Below, piece by piece: positions 5,506-11,656 of a stretch of DNA of 11,656 bases. Position numbers and translations under genes: made by a program. The notes beneath the pieces are model-generated. The model had not been told where the DNA came from and did no database searches. It saw nothing but the letters and a program-made list of their open reading frames with translations. Position 1 is the stretch's first letter. Each line of letters begins with the position of its first letter. Origin of the DNA: Mariprofundus sp. (GTDB taxonomy: Bacteria > Pseudomonadota > Zetaproteobacteria > Mariprofundales > Mariprofundaceae); assembly GCA_030951065.1 (NCBI GenBank), contig JAUZQH010000142.1, positions 1 through 11,656 on the forward strand, in the 5' to 3' direction.

Positions 5506-7503
5506 TCAATGATTGCCACCACCAGAGGAAGCCTGGCCTATCAGTGCCGCCTCATTCATACTGACTTTCTGCTCCTGCTCATTCAAGCGGGCAATCAGGC
5601 TGGACGAGGGTTTCTTCTGCCGCCATTCATACACAGTAATAAATGCCATCACCTGCTGCACATATCGGCGCGTTTCACTGAACGGAATAGCTTCCACCCA
5701 CGCTTCCGGAGCATCAAAAGGAGAGCGGGACAACCACTGTGAAACCCTGTTCGGTCCGGCATTATAGGCAGCCGATGCAAGTGCCAGATTTCCAAAGCGT
5801 GTTTTCTGTTCGGCCAGATAGCTTGCACCCAGACGAATATTGAGCTCAGGTGAAAACAACTGCGGCATTCCTTTCCCCATACCCAGTTTGCGGGCAACGT
5901 CCCGCGCTGTTTTCGGCATCAGCTGCATCAGGCCTTTAGCTCCCACATATGATACCGCCTGCTCATTGAAAGCGGATTCCTGCCGGATAATGCTCCAGAT
6001 AGAAGACGGCATCAGCCCGGTTTCCTTTGCCGCATCCATCACGGCTTGTTCATATCCCACGGGAAAACGCTCAAACAAGGCATCGTGTTGATGCGCTCTG
6101 GATGCTCCGCGTATCGCCTGATCATGCCAGCCCCAGCGTGAAGCCAGTACAACTGCCGCCTGCCATTGTTCGGCACCGGATTTTGACAATGCCGCATACC
6201 ATTCTCTGGCCGCTTTATTCCGCTTGTCCAGCTGCAACCATTCATAGGCACGACGCACAGCCGGTCTTTGCTCAAGACTGGTAATAACTTCATCGGAGAC
6301 GGTAATATCTGTTGCATGAAAATGCGGCGGTAGCCCAAGACGCTCTGCACTCAGAAAACTGTAATAGCCCCGCGAACCGGCCAGTTTTCCGAACAGGGCT
6401 TTAGCCTGTTTCTCTTTACCGCTCGCAGCCAATGCACGGGCCTTCCAATATATCCAGCGACTTTGCTGCTGTTCTGAAACAGGCATCGCAGCAATGACAG
6501 ACAATACCCTGTCCCAGTTTTGCTGCAGTAAATACAAGCGGGCCTGCCATGCTCTGGTATCTTCATTGCGATACGCCTTCGGCAATGCGCCCAGCCAGTC
6601 GGCTGCCACTATCCTGTGTTGCCGGGCAGCCCAAAGTGCCAGGTATCGCTGCTGCTCGGTAAAGAAAGATTTTTTGATATGTCTCGTTTTGGGTTGCAAG
6701 CGGTGCAACACATCCCATGCAACTGTCGCATCATTTCTGGCAATCCTTCTGATTCCGTCGTGGATAATCAGCTTGCCCGGTGCAGCCGGTACAGACACAT
6801 GCCATTGCGGCAGCGCTTTTTCAGGATCTTTCTGAACCAACTGCCAAAATGCCAGTGCCTGTTTTTGTGGCTTTGCAAACGTTTCGGAAAGCGAATGAAT
6901 CTCTTTCCATTTACCACGATAGGTCAATCGTTCAATCCGCCTCCATTTTTCAGCCTCGCCAGGATGTCCCTGTTTAAGCCAGGCTTCATGCAACGGTTTG
7001 GAAAAACGGGAAATCTCACGATTCTGTTGCCAGCGCACAGAAAACTGCTGCATGGCTTCTTCTTTGTGACCTGTATACCAGCGGGTTACCATGGCCGTTT
7101 CCGGCAATCGCTTGGCCAGCCTGGGGAAACGGGCAAAGATATCGCTTATCTTCGACCACTGTTTGCGCTTGGCCAGCTCGTTGATCCATGCTTTACGTAA
7201 ATCGCGGCTTTCCGGTATGCTGTCATGTTGAGTCAGCGCCTTCTCTACCAGCGCATCATTGCCCTGTTTCAGGGAAATACGCGCCTGCCAGATATCGAGA
7301 TAGGGTGTCAGTGGATAATCGGCCAGTTTGGTCTTGAGGGCATCAAAGCGTTTCATATCGTGTTTATTCAAAGCAACACGCGCCTGTTGAAACCAGATTC
7401 GCTGCTGTAGCAGAGTTTTTGGGGTCGAAACATCGGCAACAGCTGCCTGCAAAACCGGCACCCAGAACAACAATACAACAATGACCGAAACAGGAAGCCG
7501 CAT
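5506..7503 (-). CDS. slt: Soluble lytic murein transglycosylase (Slt70 type)
   Basis: This is a 665-residue periplasmic enzyme that cleaves the MurNAc-GlcNAc bond of peptidoglycan, leaving 1,6-anhydroMurNAc ends. A signal peptide occupies residues 1-20 (MRLPVSVIVVLLFWVPVLQA) with cleavage near VLQA or AVA. Residues about 30-365 form the alpha-helical superhelical U-domain, with repeated short helical hairpins. Residues about 378-395 (GYYSFLSAERLGLPP) mark the linker domain. The catalytic lysozyme-like domain spans about 485-635, with Glu509 in SIIRQESAFN, GAKGLMQLMP (521-530), and AAYNAGPNRVSQWL (578-591). Length is close to E. coli Slt70 (645). The start has GGGGTGGAAG just before the ATG. 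It follows the [2Fe-2S] ferredoxin gene by 73 bases with no clear terminator. Its products are the substrate class handled by the nearby AmpD. Confidence 0.95.
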   Translation of the reverse strand: MRLPVSVIVVLLFWVPVLQAAVADVSTPKTLLQQRIWFQQARVALNKHDMKRFDALKTKLADYPLTPYLDIWQARISLKQGNDALVEKALTQHDSIPESRDLRKAWINELAKRKQWSKISDIFARFPRLAKRLPETAMVTRWYTGHKEEAMQQFSVRWQQNREISRFSKPLHEAWLKQGHPGEAEKWRRIERLTYRGKWKEIHSLSETFAKPQKQALAFWQLVQKDPEKALPQWHVSVPAAPGKLIIHDGIRRIARNDATVAWDVLHRLQPKTRHIKKSFFTEQQRYLALWAARQHRIVAADWLGALPKAYRNEDTRAWQARLYLLQQNWDRVLSVIAAMPVSEQQQSRWIYWKARALAASGKEKQAKALFGKLAGSRGYYSFLSAERLGLPPHFHATDITVSDEVITSLEQRPAVRRAYEWLQLDKRNKAAREWYAALSKSGAEQWQAAVVLASRWGWHDQAIRGASRAHQHDALFERFPVGYEQAVMDAAKETGLMPSSIWSIIRQESAFNEQAVSYVGAKGLMQLMPKTARDVARKLGMGKGMPQLFSPELNIRLGASYLAEQKTRFGNLALASAAYNAGPNRVSQWLSRSPFDAPEAWVEAIPFSETRRYVQQVMAFITVYEWRQKKPSSSLIARLNEQEQKVSMNEAALIGQASSGGGNH

Positions 7504-7576
7504 CTTCCACCCCGTCAGAGAATCAATCCCTGCGGGGGAGCTTAAACAGCCGGATCAGCTTTCGCCAGTGTTACGT

Positions 7577-7894
7577 TCAGGCATAGTGGTGAAATGACAA
7601 CGATTTAACAGGTTTGCCGCCTTTAAAGTGTTCCTCGACAATTTGATCAATACCCGCCTCATCGAGATGACAATACCAGACCCCTTCCGGATAAACGACC
7701 ATGATCGGCCCTTCTGCACAGACACCCAGACAACCGGCGCGATTCACCCGAACGGCATCCGGATCACCCGCTGTAAGGCCTGCCTCAATCACCTTGTCTT
7801 TCAGATAATTAAGCAGTGGCATATTCTCACCGCAACTCTTGCCACAACACATAATGGCATGGCGCTTATAGGGTATCATGGGTGGTTTTTTCAT
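7577..7894 (-). CDS. Thioredoxin-like [2Fe-2S] ferredoxin
   Basis: This is a 105-residue cytoplasmic protein of the thioredoxin-fold (Shethna/NuoE-like) [2Fe-2S] ferredoxin family. Likely cluster ligands are Cys16 or Cys17 and Cys21 (MCCGKSCG), then Cys55 and Cys59 (AGCLGVCAEGP). This is the usual C-x(n)-C ... C-x3-C arrangement, with EGPIMVVYPEGVWY following. The start overlaps the cobA stop by four bases (ATGA). It has a strong ribosome-binding site (GGAAGGA) inside the end of cobA, so it belongs to the cobalamin operon. Its role is not known from sequence. Supplying electrons for a redox step of B12 synthesis, for example reduction of cobalt before adenosylation by CobO, is inference. The extra cysteine beside the first ligand makes that ligand assignment uncertain. 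Confidence 0.88.
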   Translation of the reverse strand: MKKPPMIPYKRHAIMCCGKSCGENMPLLNYLKDKVIEAGLTAGDPDAVRVNRAGCLGVCAEGPIMVVYPEGVWYCHLDEAGIDQIVEEHFKGGKPVKSLSFHHYA

Positions 7895-8643
7895 ATCGAA
7901 TCCTTCCAGTTCATTCGCTCCGCCACGACATCACCGATAATTACAATCGAAGGTGAACGGGCTGTGATGCTGCCATCGGCCGCTTCACCCAATGTTGCGA
8001 CCATAGTTTGTTCATCGGCCAGCGTAGCATTGCGAATAATGGCCAGTGGTGTCTGTTTCTCAAGTCCCGCATCCAGTAGCCGTTTGGCAATATCCGGCAA
8101 GTTTTTTGCTCCCATATAAAAAACCAGCACAGGAAATGCCTCGACCAACGCCTTCCAGTCCATACGGGACTTTTCACTGGCCTCATGCCCGGTCAGGAAT
8201 GCCAGTGTCGCATTGACCGAGCGATCGGTCACCGGAATCCCGGCCATGGCCGGCGCGGCAATGCCGGATGTAATGCCCGGAATAATCCGGAAAGCAATGC
8301 CTTCGGATGCCAGCGCACGCACTTCCTCACCACCGCGACCGAATACAAACGGGTCACCGCCTTTCAATCGCACAATGCGTTTTCCGGCTCTGGCCAATCG
8401 AATGAGGGTCTCGCAAATATCGTGCTGACTGGCAGATGCGCGGCCACCACGTTTGCCGGCCAGAATCTTTTCCGCCGAGGCGTCGGCCATCGCCATCACC
8501 TCATCGGATACCAGCGCATCATAGACAATCGCATCACAGTCGCCGATCAGAGCTGCGGCAGCCAGTGTCAATAAACCGGAAGCACCCGGCCCCGCGCCAA
8601 CCAGTGCCACTTCGCCGGCCCGCAGGGGCGAATCGAGTTTCAT
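7891..8643 (-). CDS. cobA: Uroporphyrinogen-III C-methyltransferase (SUMT)
   Basis: This is a 250-residue SAM-dependent enzyme that adds two methyl groups to uroporphyrinogen III to make precorrin-2, the branch point to cobalamin and siroheme. It is a single-domain tetrapyrrole methylase without the CysG dehydrogenase/chelatase half. Motifs are the N-terminal VGAGPG loop (15-20), GGDPFVFGRGGEE (95-107), PGITSGIAAPAMAGIPVTDR (122-141) and the LTGHE segment (150-154). An upstream in-frame ATG at 8673 would add ten residues (MDCGLSAGKN). ATG 8643 is preferred because it creates an ATGA overlap with the cbiX stop and homology begins a few residues later. Downstream it overlaps the [2Fe-2S] ferredoxin gene. 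The next step, oxidation of precorrin-2 to sirohydrochlorin, needs an enzyme not seen in this window. Confidence 0.96.
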   Translation of the reverse strand: MKLDSPLRAGEVALVGAGPGASGLLTLAAAALIGDCDAIVYDALVSDEVMAMADASAEKILAGKRGGRASASQHDICETLIRLARAGKRIVRLKGGDPFVFGRGGEEVRALASEGIAFRIIPGITSGIAAPAMAGIPVTDRSVNATLAFLTGHEASEKSRMDWKALVEAFPVLVFYMGAKNLPDIAKRLLDAGLEKQTPLAIIRNATLADEQTMVATLGEAADGSITARSPSIVIIGDVVAERMNWKDSI

Positions 8644-9257
8644 GTTTTTTCCCGCAGACAGTCCGCAATCCATGCCGCAAAACCGTCATGTTCGGACAAT
8701 ACCGGAGCAACAGATATCTCAAACGGCTCAGTCATGGCCCGAAGTCTGTCCATGCTTTTGCCTTCAAACAACAGCATCGGTTGCAGGGAAATAACCTTCA
8801 CATCCTCCTGCTGCCAATGCTGCAGCACCGTATTCACAGACGGTTCGCTGTGCAGCGATGCCAGCGCATGTTTCGAACAGATTTTCATCCTGCCATAAAG
8901 AGCGGCTGCCAGTTTCTCAAAACCAGCAAATCGATAGAGCACAAACAGCGCATTGATACGGCGTGTTTCTTTTGTCATATGACCAACCGCCATATCCGCA
9001 ATCGTATCAGCATAATGATCCAATGGAGGTAAAAGCCGGCAACCCGATGCCGCAATCAGGGCGGGAATATCCTCGCGGACATGCTTGCCCTGACCGAGAA
9101 AGAGTGGTAACACGGTTGCATCTTCCGGTAGTGCATGATCATCAAGAAATGCAGTGCCAATCTCTTCACCCAGCAGATCGGATACCTTACAGGCCAGTGT
9201 TTTTACCTGTTCGCCATGCCTGGAGTCCGACGAACCGTGAGCCAAAAGAATTTTCAT
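8640..9257 (-). CDS. cbiX: CbiX-like sirohydrochlorin cobaltochelatase, variant form
   Basis: This is a 205-residue protein of the CbiX/SirB chelatase family, which inserts Co2+ (or Fe2+) into sirohydrochlorin. Here the B12 context favours cobalt. The N-terminal active-site motif is LLAHGSS (His7), and the second histidine is His59 in LPLFLGQGKHVREDIP. The stretch between them appears about 15 residues shorter than in typical CbiX: the helix normally following the AFLD strand is nearly absent (AFLDDHALPEDATVLPLFL). The C-terminal half (about 101-200) looks like a second chelatase domain, with LQPMLLFEGKSMDRL near 158-172. The position of its HGS motif reads YRFAG, so it has no catalytic histidine there. 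The start overlaps the cobO stop as TGATG, indicating coupling. The ribosome-binding site is weak. Activity is inferred and metal specificity is not provable from sequence. Confidence 0.85.
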   Translation of the reverse strand: MKILLAHGSSDSRHGEQVKTLACKVSDLLGEEIGTAFLDDHALPEDATVLPLFLGQGKHVREDIPALIAASGCRLLPPLDHYADTIADMAVGHMTKETRRINALFVLYRFAGFEKLAAALYGRMKICSKHALASLHSEPSVNTVLQHWQQEDVKVISLQPMLLFEGKSMDRLRAMTEPFEISVAPVLSEHDGFAAWIADCLREKT

Positions 9258-9793
9258 CAGAATTCAATACCCTGTGTTGCCATGATATCTTTGTCGAATG
9301 CGTGTTTGACTTTGCACATTTCCGTCACGGTATCGGCGGCTTCAATAACTGCTTGCGGTGCATCGCGTCCGGTCAGGATCAGGTGCATCCAGGCCGGTTT
9401 TTCCTCACGGATGAAGGTGGCGATTTCCTCACCCGGAATCCAGCCGTAGGAAGCACAGTAATTGATTTCATCAAACACAATCAAATCGAATTCATGCGAG
9501 CGCACTTTCTCCTTGCACAAATCCCAGATCTCCCGACTGGTTTTGATATCCTGCTCGGGATTTTTGGTGTCCCAGGTAAAGCCGTCGCCCAGTGCATGCC
9601 ATTCGATATTGTCGAATTTCTTTGCTGCACGCTCTTCACCGGTTTTCCATTTGCCCTTGATAAACTGAATCACACACACCTTCATGCCCCAGCCTGCAGC
9701 ACGAAAGGCCACCCCAAACGCCGATGATGATTTGCCCTTGCCTTCGCCGGTATGCACCAGCACCACGCCGTGGCGTTTATCGCGTTTCTTCAT
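9257..9793 (-). CDS. cobO: Cob(I)yrinic acid a,c-diamide adenosyltransferase (CobO/BtuR type)
   Basis: This is a 178-residue ATP:corrinoid adenosyltransferase. It transfers the adenosyl group of ATP to the Co(I) form of cobyrinic acid diamide or cobalamin. It has the P-loop HTGEGKGKSSSAFG (14-27) characteristic of the CobA/CobO/BtuR family, plus VIQFIKGKWKTGE (41-53), GDGFTWDT (69-76), FDEINY (107-112) and LTGRDAP (140-146). The family C-terminus is VKHAFDKDIMATQGIEF. It lacks the roughly 20-residue N-terminal extension of the E. coli enzyme, as many family members do. The ATG overlaps the btuD stop (ATGA) and has a strong ribosome-binding site (GGAG, seven bases upstream). The enzyme needs reduced cobalt, so an electron donor is expected in the cell. 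Confidence 0.96.
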   Translation of the reverse strand: MKKRDKRHGVVLVHTGEGKGKSSSAFGVAFRAAGWGMKVCVIQFIKGKWKTGEERAAKKFDNIEWHALGDGFTWDTKNPEQDIKTSREIWDLCKEKVRSHEFDLIVFDEINYCASYGWIPGEEIATFIREEKPAWMHLILTGRDAPQAVIEAADTVTEMCKVKHAFDKDIMATQGIEF

Positions 9794-10524
9794 AACTCTT
9801 CTCCATAATCCGGAATCAGCATCGCACCCTGCTGCATCACCGGGGCGTGAAACAGCTGCGACAATGTTGCGCTGTTCAACAGTGTTTGCGCCGCACCGTA
9901 TTCAGCCCGCCCCTTGCCATCAACCAGAATCAGATGGTCGGCAATGGCCATGGCCTGCTGTAAATCGTGCAGCACGGTGATGATCGCCCGACCCTGTGCA
10001 CGCTGCGCCTTGAGCATCTGGATGCAATGAATCTGGTGTTTCAGGTCGAGGTGGGCGGTCGGTTCATCGAGCAGCCAGAGCGGCGCATCGCGCAACATGA
10101 GAGCGGCCAGTTCCGTGCGCTGGCGCTCGCCGCTGGAGAGTGTGCCCAGCGCCCTGTGCAGCAGCGCTTCGATATCCATGTCCTGTGCACCCACAGCGAT
10201 GTCGCCGCCGGCTTCACCGGCTGCCAAATCCAGCCGCTGTTGGACGCTCACTCCGAACTCGGTGGGGGGCAATTCGCCCTGCCAGGCGATGTGGCGGGAT
10301 AATTCGCTGCGGCTGTAATCGCCAAGCGCCGCGCCATGCAGCGCAATATCCCCGTCAACCGGAATCAGCCCGGCCAGCGCCAGTAGCAGGGTCGATTTTC
10401 CCGCTCCGTTCGGCCCGAGAATGACCACCGCTTCGCCCGCCCTGAAGGCGCAACTCAGGCCGGCAATCAGGATGTTGCCGCCGCGTTTGACGGTGGCGTT
10501 GGATAATGTGAGCAGCGCGGCCAT
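9790..10524 (-). CDS. btuD: ABC transporter ATP-binding protein, cobalamin/siderophore type
   Basis: This is a 244-residue ATPase subunit of an importer of the BtuCD/FecCDE class, bound to the cytoplasmic face of the permease. Walker A is GPNGAGKST (37-45) and the Q-loop glutamine is near 82. The signature is LSSGE (129-133), Walker B with catalytic Glu154 is LWLLDEP (149-155), the D-loop is AHLD, and the H-loop is His186 (VLHDL). All ATPase motifs are intact. Its ATG overlaps the permease stop by one base (TAATG), and GAGG lies nine bases upstream. Position within B12 genes points to cobalamin or corrinoid uptake. By sequence alone heme or siderophore import cannot be excluded. Its region is clearly more GC-rich than the genes downstream of it. 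Confidence 0.9.
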   Translation of the reverse strand: MAALLTLSNATVKRGGNILIAGLSCAFRAGEAVVILGPNGAGKSTLLLALAGLIPVDGDIALHGAALGDYSRSELSRHIAWQGELPPTEFGVSVQQRLDLAAGEAGGDIAVGAQDMDIEALLHRALGTLSSGERQRTELAALMLRDAPLWLLDEPTAHLDLKHQIHCIQMLKAQRAQGRAIITVLHDLQQAMAIADHLILVDGKGRAEYGAAQTLLNSATLSQLFHAPVMQQGAMLIPDYGEEL

Positions 10525-11453
10525 TATGTGCGCCTCAGCAGCAGAAACAGGAATACCGGCACACCGATAATGGCGGTGAGGATGCCGACCGGCAATTCCG
10601 CCGGCGCAATGATCGTGCGCGCCGCAGTATCGGCCAGCAACAATAACAGGCCACCGCCAATGGCGGAGGCGGGCAGCACGCCTTTATGCAGCGAGCCGAA
10701 CAACAAACGCATCAGATGCGGAATCACCAGCCCGACAAAACCGATGGTGCCGGCTGCGGTAACGGCCAGCGCCGTGACTGCGGAAGCCAGCAGCAGCAAT
10801 CGCCGGCGTAACTGTTTGACATTGACGCCGAGCGCTTCGGCGTGGCGCTCTCCAAGCAGCAGCATATCCAGTGCCCGCGCCAGCAGCAGCCCGCAGCCCA
10901 GCGCCACACCCCATGCCGCCAGCAATATGGACACCGGAATATCGGAATGCGACAAATCGCCCATCATCCATGAAAAGGCGCGGTATAATCCCTGTTCGGG
11001 CAACAGCGCCAGCAGCAGCGCCAGCACCGCCGACCAGAATGCCGCCAGCACCACGCCGGCCAGCAGCATGCGATTGGAGCCGAGATGGGCAAAAAACATC
11101 ACCGTGACAATGCCGACCCAGGCGCCGGCAAATGCGCCGGCGCTCATGGCCCAGGCCGATTCGGGCATGAACATCAGCCCGGTGACCGCACCGGCTGATG
11201 CACTGCCCGCCACGCCCAATACATAGGGCTCGGCCAGCGGATTGCCCAATAACACCTGAAACCATGCCCCGGCCAGTGCCAGCAGGCCGCCGACGGCAAA
11301 GGCGGTGAGCAGGCGGGGCAAGCGCAGTTCCCACAGGATGGTATTGTCCAGCCCGCTATGCGCCGCAAACGGATTGATCCAGTGCTCCCCGGCAGCCAGA
11401 CCCAAAATCAGACAGGCGGCGATAGCGATAAACAGGATCAGCCAGCGATACAT
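10524..11453 (-). CDS. btuC: ABC transporter permease, BtuC/FecCD family
   Basis: This is a 309-residue inner-membrane permease of the BtuC/FecCD family. Hydrophobic segments run through the whole protein and fit the usual about ten helices. Family marks are LRLPR (43-47), GNPLAEPYVLG (70-80), GERHAEALGV (201-210, the cytoplasmic coupling loop that docks on the ATPase), GTIGFVGLVIPH (235-246), LADTAAR (273-279) and ELPVGILTAIIGVPVF (286-301). The start is one base after the cobS stop and has no ribosome-binding site of its own, so translation is probably coupled to cobS. Leucine/alanine runs written with CTG/GCC codons give many CAG-type trinucleotide stretches. The periplasmic binding protein (BtuF) is not in the window. 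The cobalamin assignment rests on neighbours. Confidence 0.92.
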   Translation of the reverse strand: MYRWLILFIAIAACLILGLAAGEHWINPFAAHSGLDNTILWELRLPRLLTAFAVGGLLALAGAWFQVLLGNPLAEPYVLGVAGSASAGAVTGLMFMPESAWAMSAGAFAGAWVGIVTVMFFAHLGSNRMLLAGVVLAAFWSAVLALLLALLPEQGLYRAFSWMMGDLSHSDIPVSILLAAWGVALGCGLLLARALDMLLLGERHAEALGVNVKQLRRRLLLLASAVTALAVTAAGTIGFVGLVIPHLMRLLFGSLHKGVLPASAIGGGLLLLLADTAARTIIAPAELPVGILTAIIGVPVFLFLLLRRT

Positions 11454-11454
11454 A

Positions 11455-11656
11455 TCAGAGCAGGCAGGCGGCCAGCAGCATGGCGCATTCGCAGTATTCG
11501 ATGCCGGCCCCGAGGCAGTCGCCGCTCATACCGCCGAGTCTCCATTGCAAAAACGCGCGCCACAGCAACAGGGCGGCGATGGCGGTGAGTACAAACAGCA
11601 GAGAAACAGCCATCCAACTGACAATAAACAGACCACAGCCCCACAGCCAGATGGTA
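11455..11656 (-). CDS. cobS: Adenosylcobinamide-GDP ribazoletransferase (cobalamin synthase), C-terminal part
   Basis: The window holds only the last 66 codons of this minus-strand gene; it runs off the right edge. The translation has two hydrophobic segments (about 1-31 and 54-66 of the visible part) around LGGMSGDCLGAGIEYCE. This is the conserved C-terminal G-G-x-[ST]-G-D-x-x-G-A signature of CobS. The enzyme is an integral membrane protein that joins the alpha-ribazole nucleotide to adenosylcobinamide-GDP, the end of cobalamin assembly. The stop codon is one base before the btuC start, placing cobS in the same operon and upstream of all the other B12 genes seen here. Confidence 0.9.
   Translation of the reverse strand, partial: TIWLWGCGLFIVSWMAVSLLFVLTAIAALLLWRAFLQWRLGGMSGDCLGAGIEYCECAMLLAACLL

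Noticed and set aside
6616..7200. Plus-strand open frame of 194 codons opposite slt
   Set aside because: It is antisense to a confidently identified lytic transglycosylase and shows no domain.
8644..8673. Ten-residue extension of CobA from an upstream ATG
   Set aside because: The ATG at 8643 gives the same ATGA overlap seen at other junctions of the operon and fits the SUMT N-terminus.
8436..9727. Plus-strand open frames of about 200-250 codons opposite cobA, cbiX and cobO
   Set aside because: They are antisense shadows of three well-identified enzymes; their translations are Pro/Arg/His-rich or featureless and show no domain.
10780..11060. Repeated AGC/CAGCAG trinucleotide runs that could be a simple repeat
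   Set aside because: They are in frame with btuC and encode Leu/Ala-rich membrane helices by CTG-type codons; copies are irregular and not a tandem array.
10528..11226. Plus-strand open frame of 232 codons opposite btuC
   Set aside because: Its Ser/Ala/Pro-rich translation is the mirror of GC-rich membrane-protein codons; btuC has full family motifs.
9790..11656. Cobalamin riboswitch
   Set aside because: Expected upstream of the B12 operon, but its start is beyond the right edge; the junctions here are too tight to hold one.

Overview
The window looks like a stretch of chromosome from a Gram-negative proteobacterium. Evidence for this is AmpD and Slt-type peptidoglycan turnover enzymes, a FieF-type cation exporter, a 7-Fe ferredoxin and a secretin-like exported protein. 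Nothing seen fixes the species; a gamma- or zetaproteobacterium is a guess. No tRNA, rRNA, CRISPR array, insertion sequence or phage gene was recognised. Coding density is high, and no gene-free stretch exceeds about 170 bases.

Left part (1-3816). On the minus strand thyA (129-962) is followed by the first 37 codons of a dihydrofolate reductase gene (1-113), a thymidylate/folate pair. A small exported EF-hand protein (1120-1404, plus strand) diverges from thyA. It converges on a two-gene minus-strand unit: fieF (2246-3151) and, overlapping it by four bases, a small secretin-like exported protein (1419-2249). ampD (3223-3816, plus) diverges from fieF.

Middle part (3984-7503), minus strand. 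rlmN (3984-5036, 23S rRNA/tRNA methyltransferase) is separated by a strong intrinsic terminator (5052-5088) from fdxA (5112-5456, 7-Fe ferredoxin). Upstream of fdxA is a soluble lytic transglycosylase (5506-7503).

Right part (7577-11656), minus strand, is a tightly packed cobalamin locus. In transcription order it reads cobS (3' end only), btuC-like permease, btuD-like ATPase, cobO, cbiX-like chelatase, cobA (SUMT) and a thioredoxin-like [2Fe-2S] ferredoxin. Every junction overlaps by 1-4 bases or, at cobS/btuC, is separated by one base. The genes cover corrinoid transport (btuCD), the entry into the anaerobic corrin branch (cobA makes precorrin-2, cbiX inserts cobalt), adenosylation (cobO) and nucleotide-loop assembly (cobS). 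The operon start, and any cobalamin riboswitch, lies beyond the right edge. No convincing terminator was found between this locus and the one after fdxA, so slt and fdxA could receive read-through.

Most of the window is ordinary core metabolism. The parts worth a second look are the secretin-like protein translationally coupled to FieF, the [2Fe-2S] ferredoxin built into the B12 operon, the shortened cobaltochelatase, and a change in base composition inside the B12 operon.
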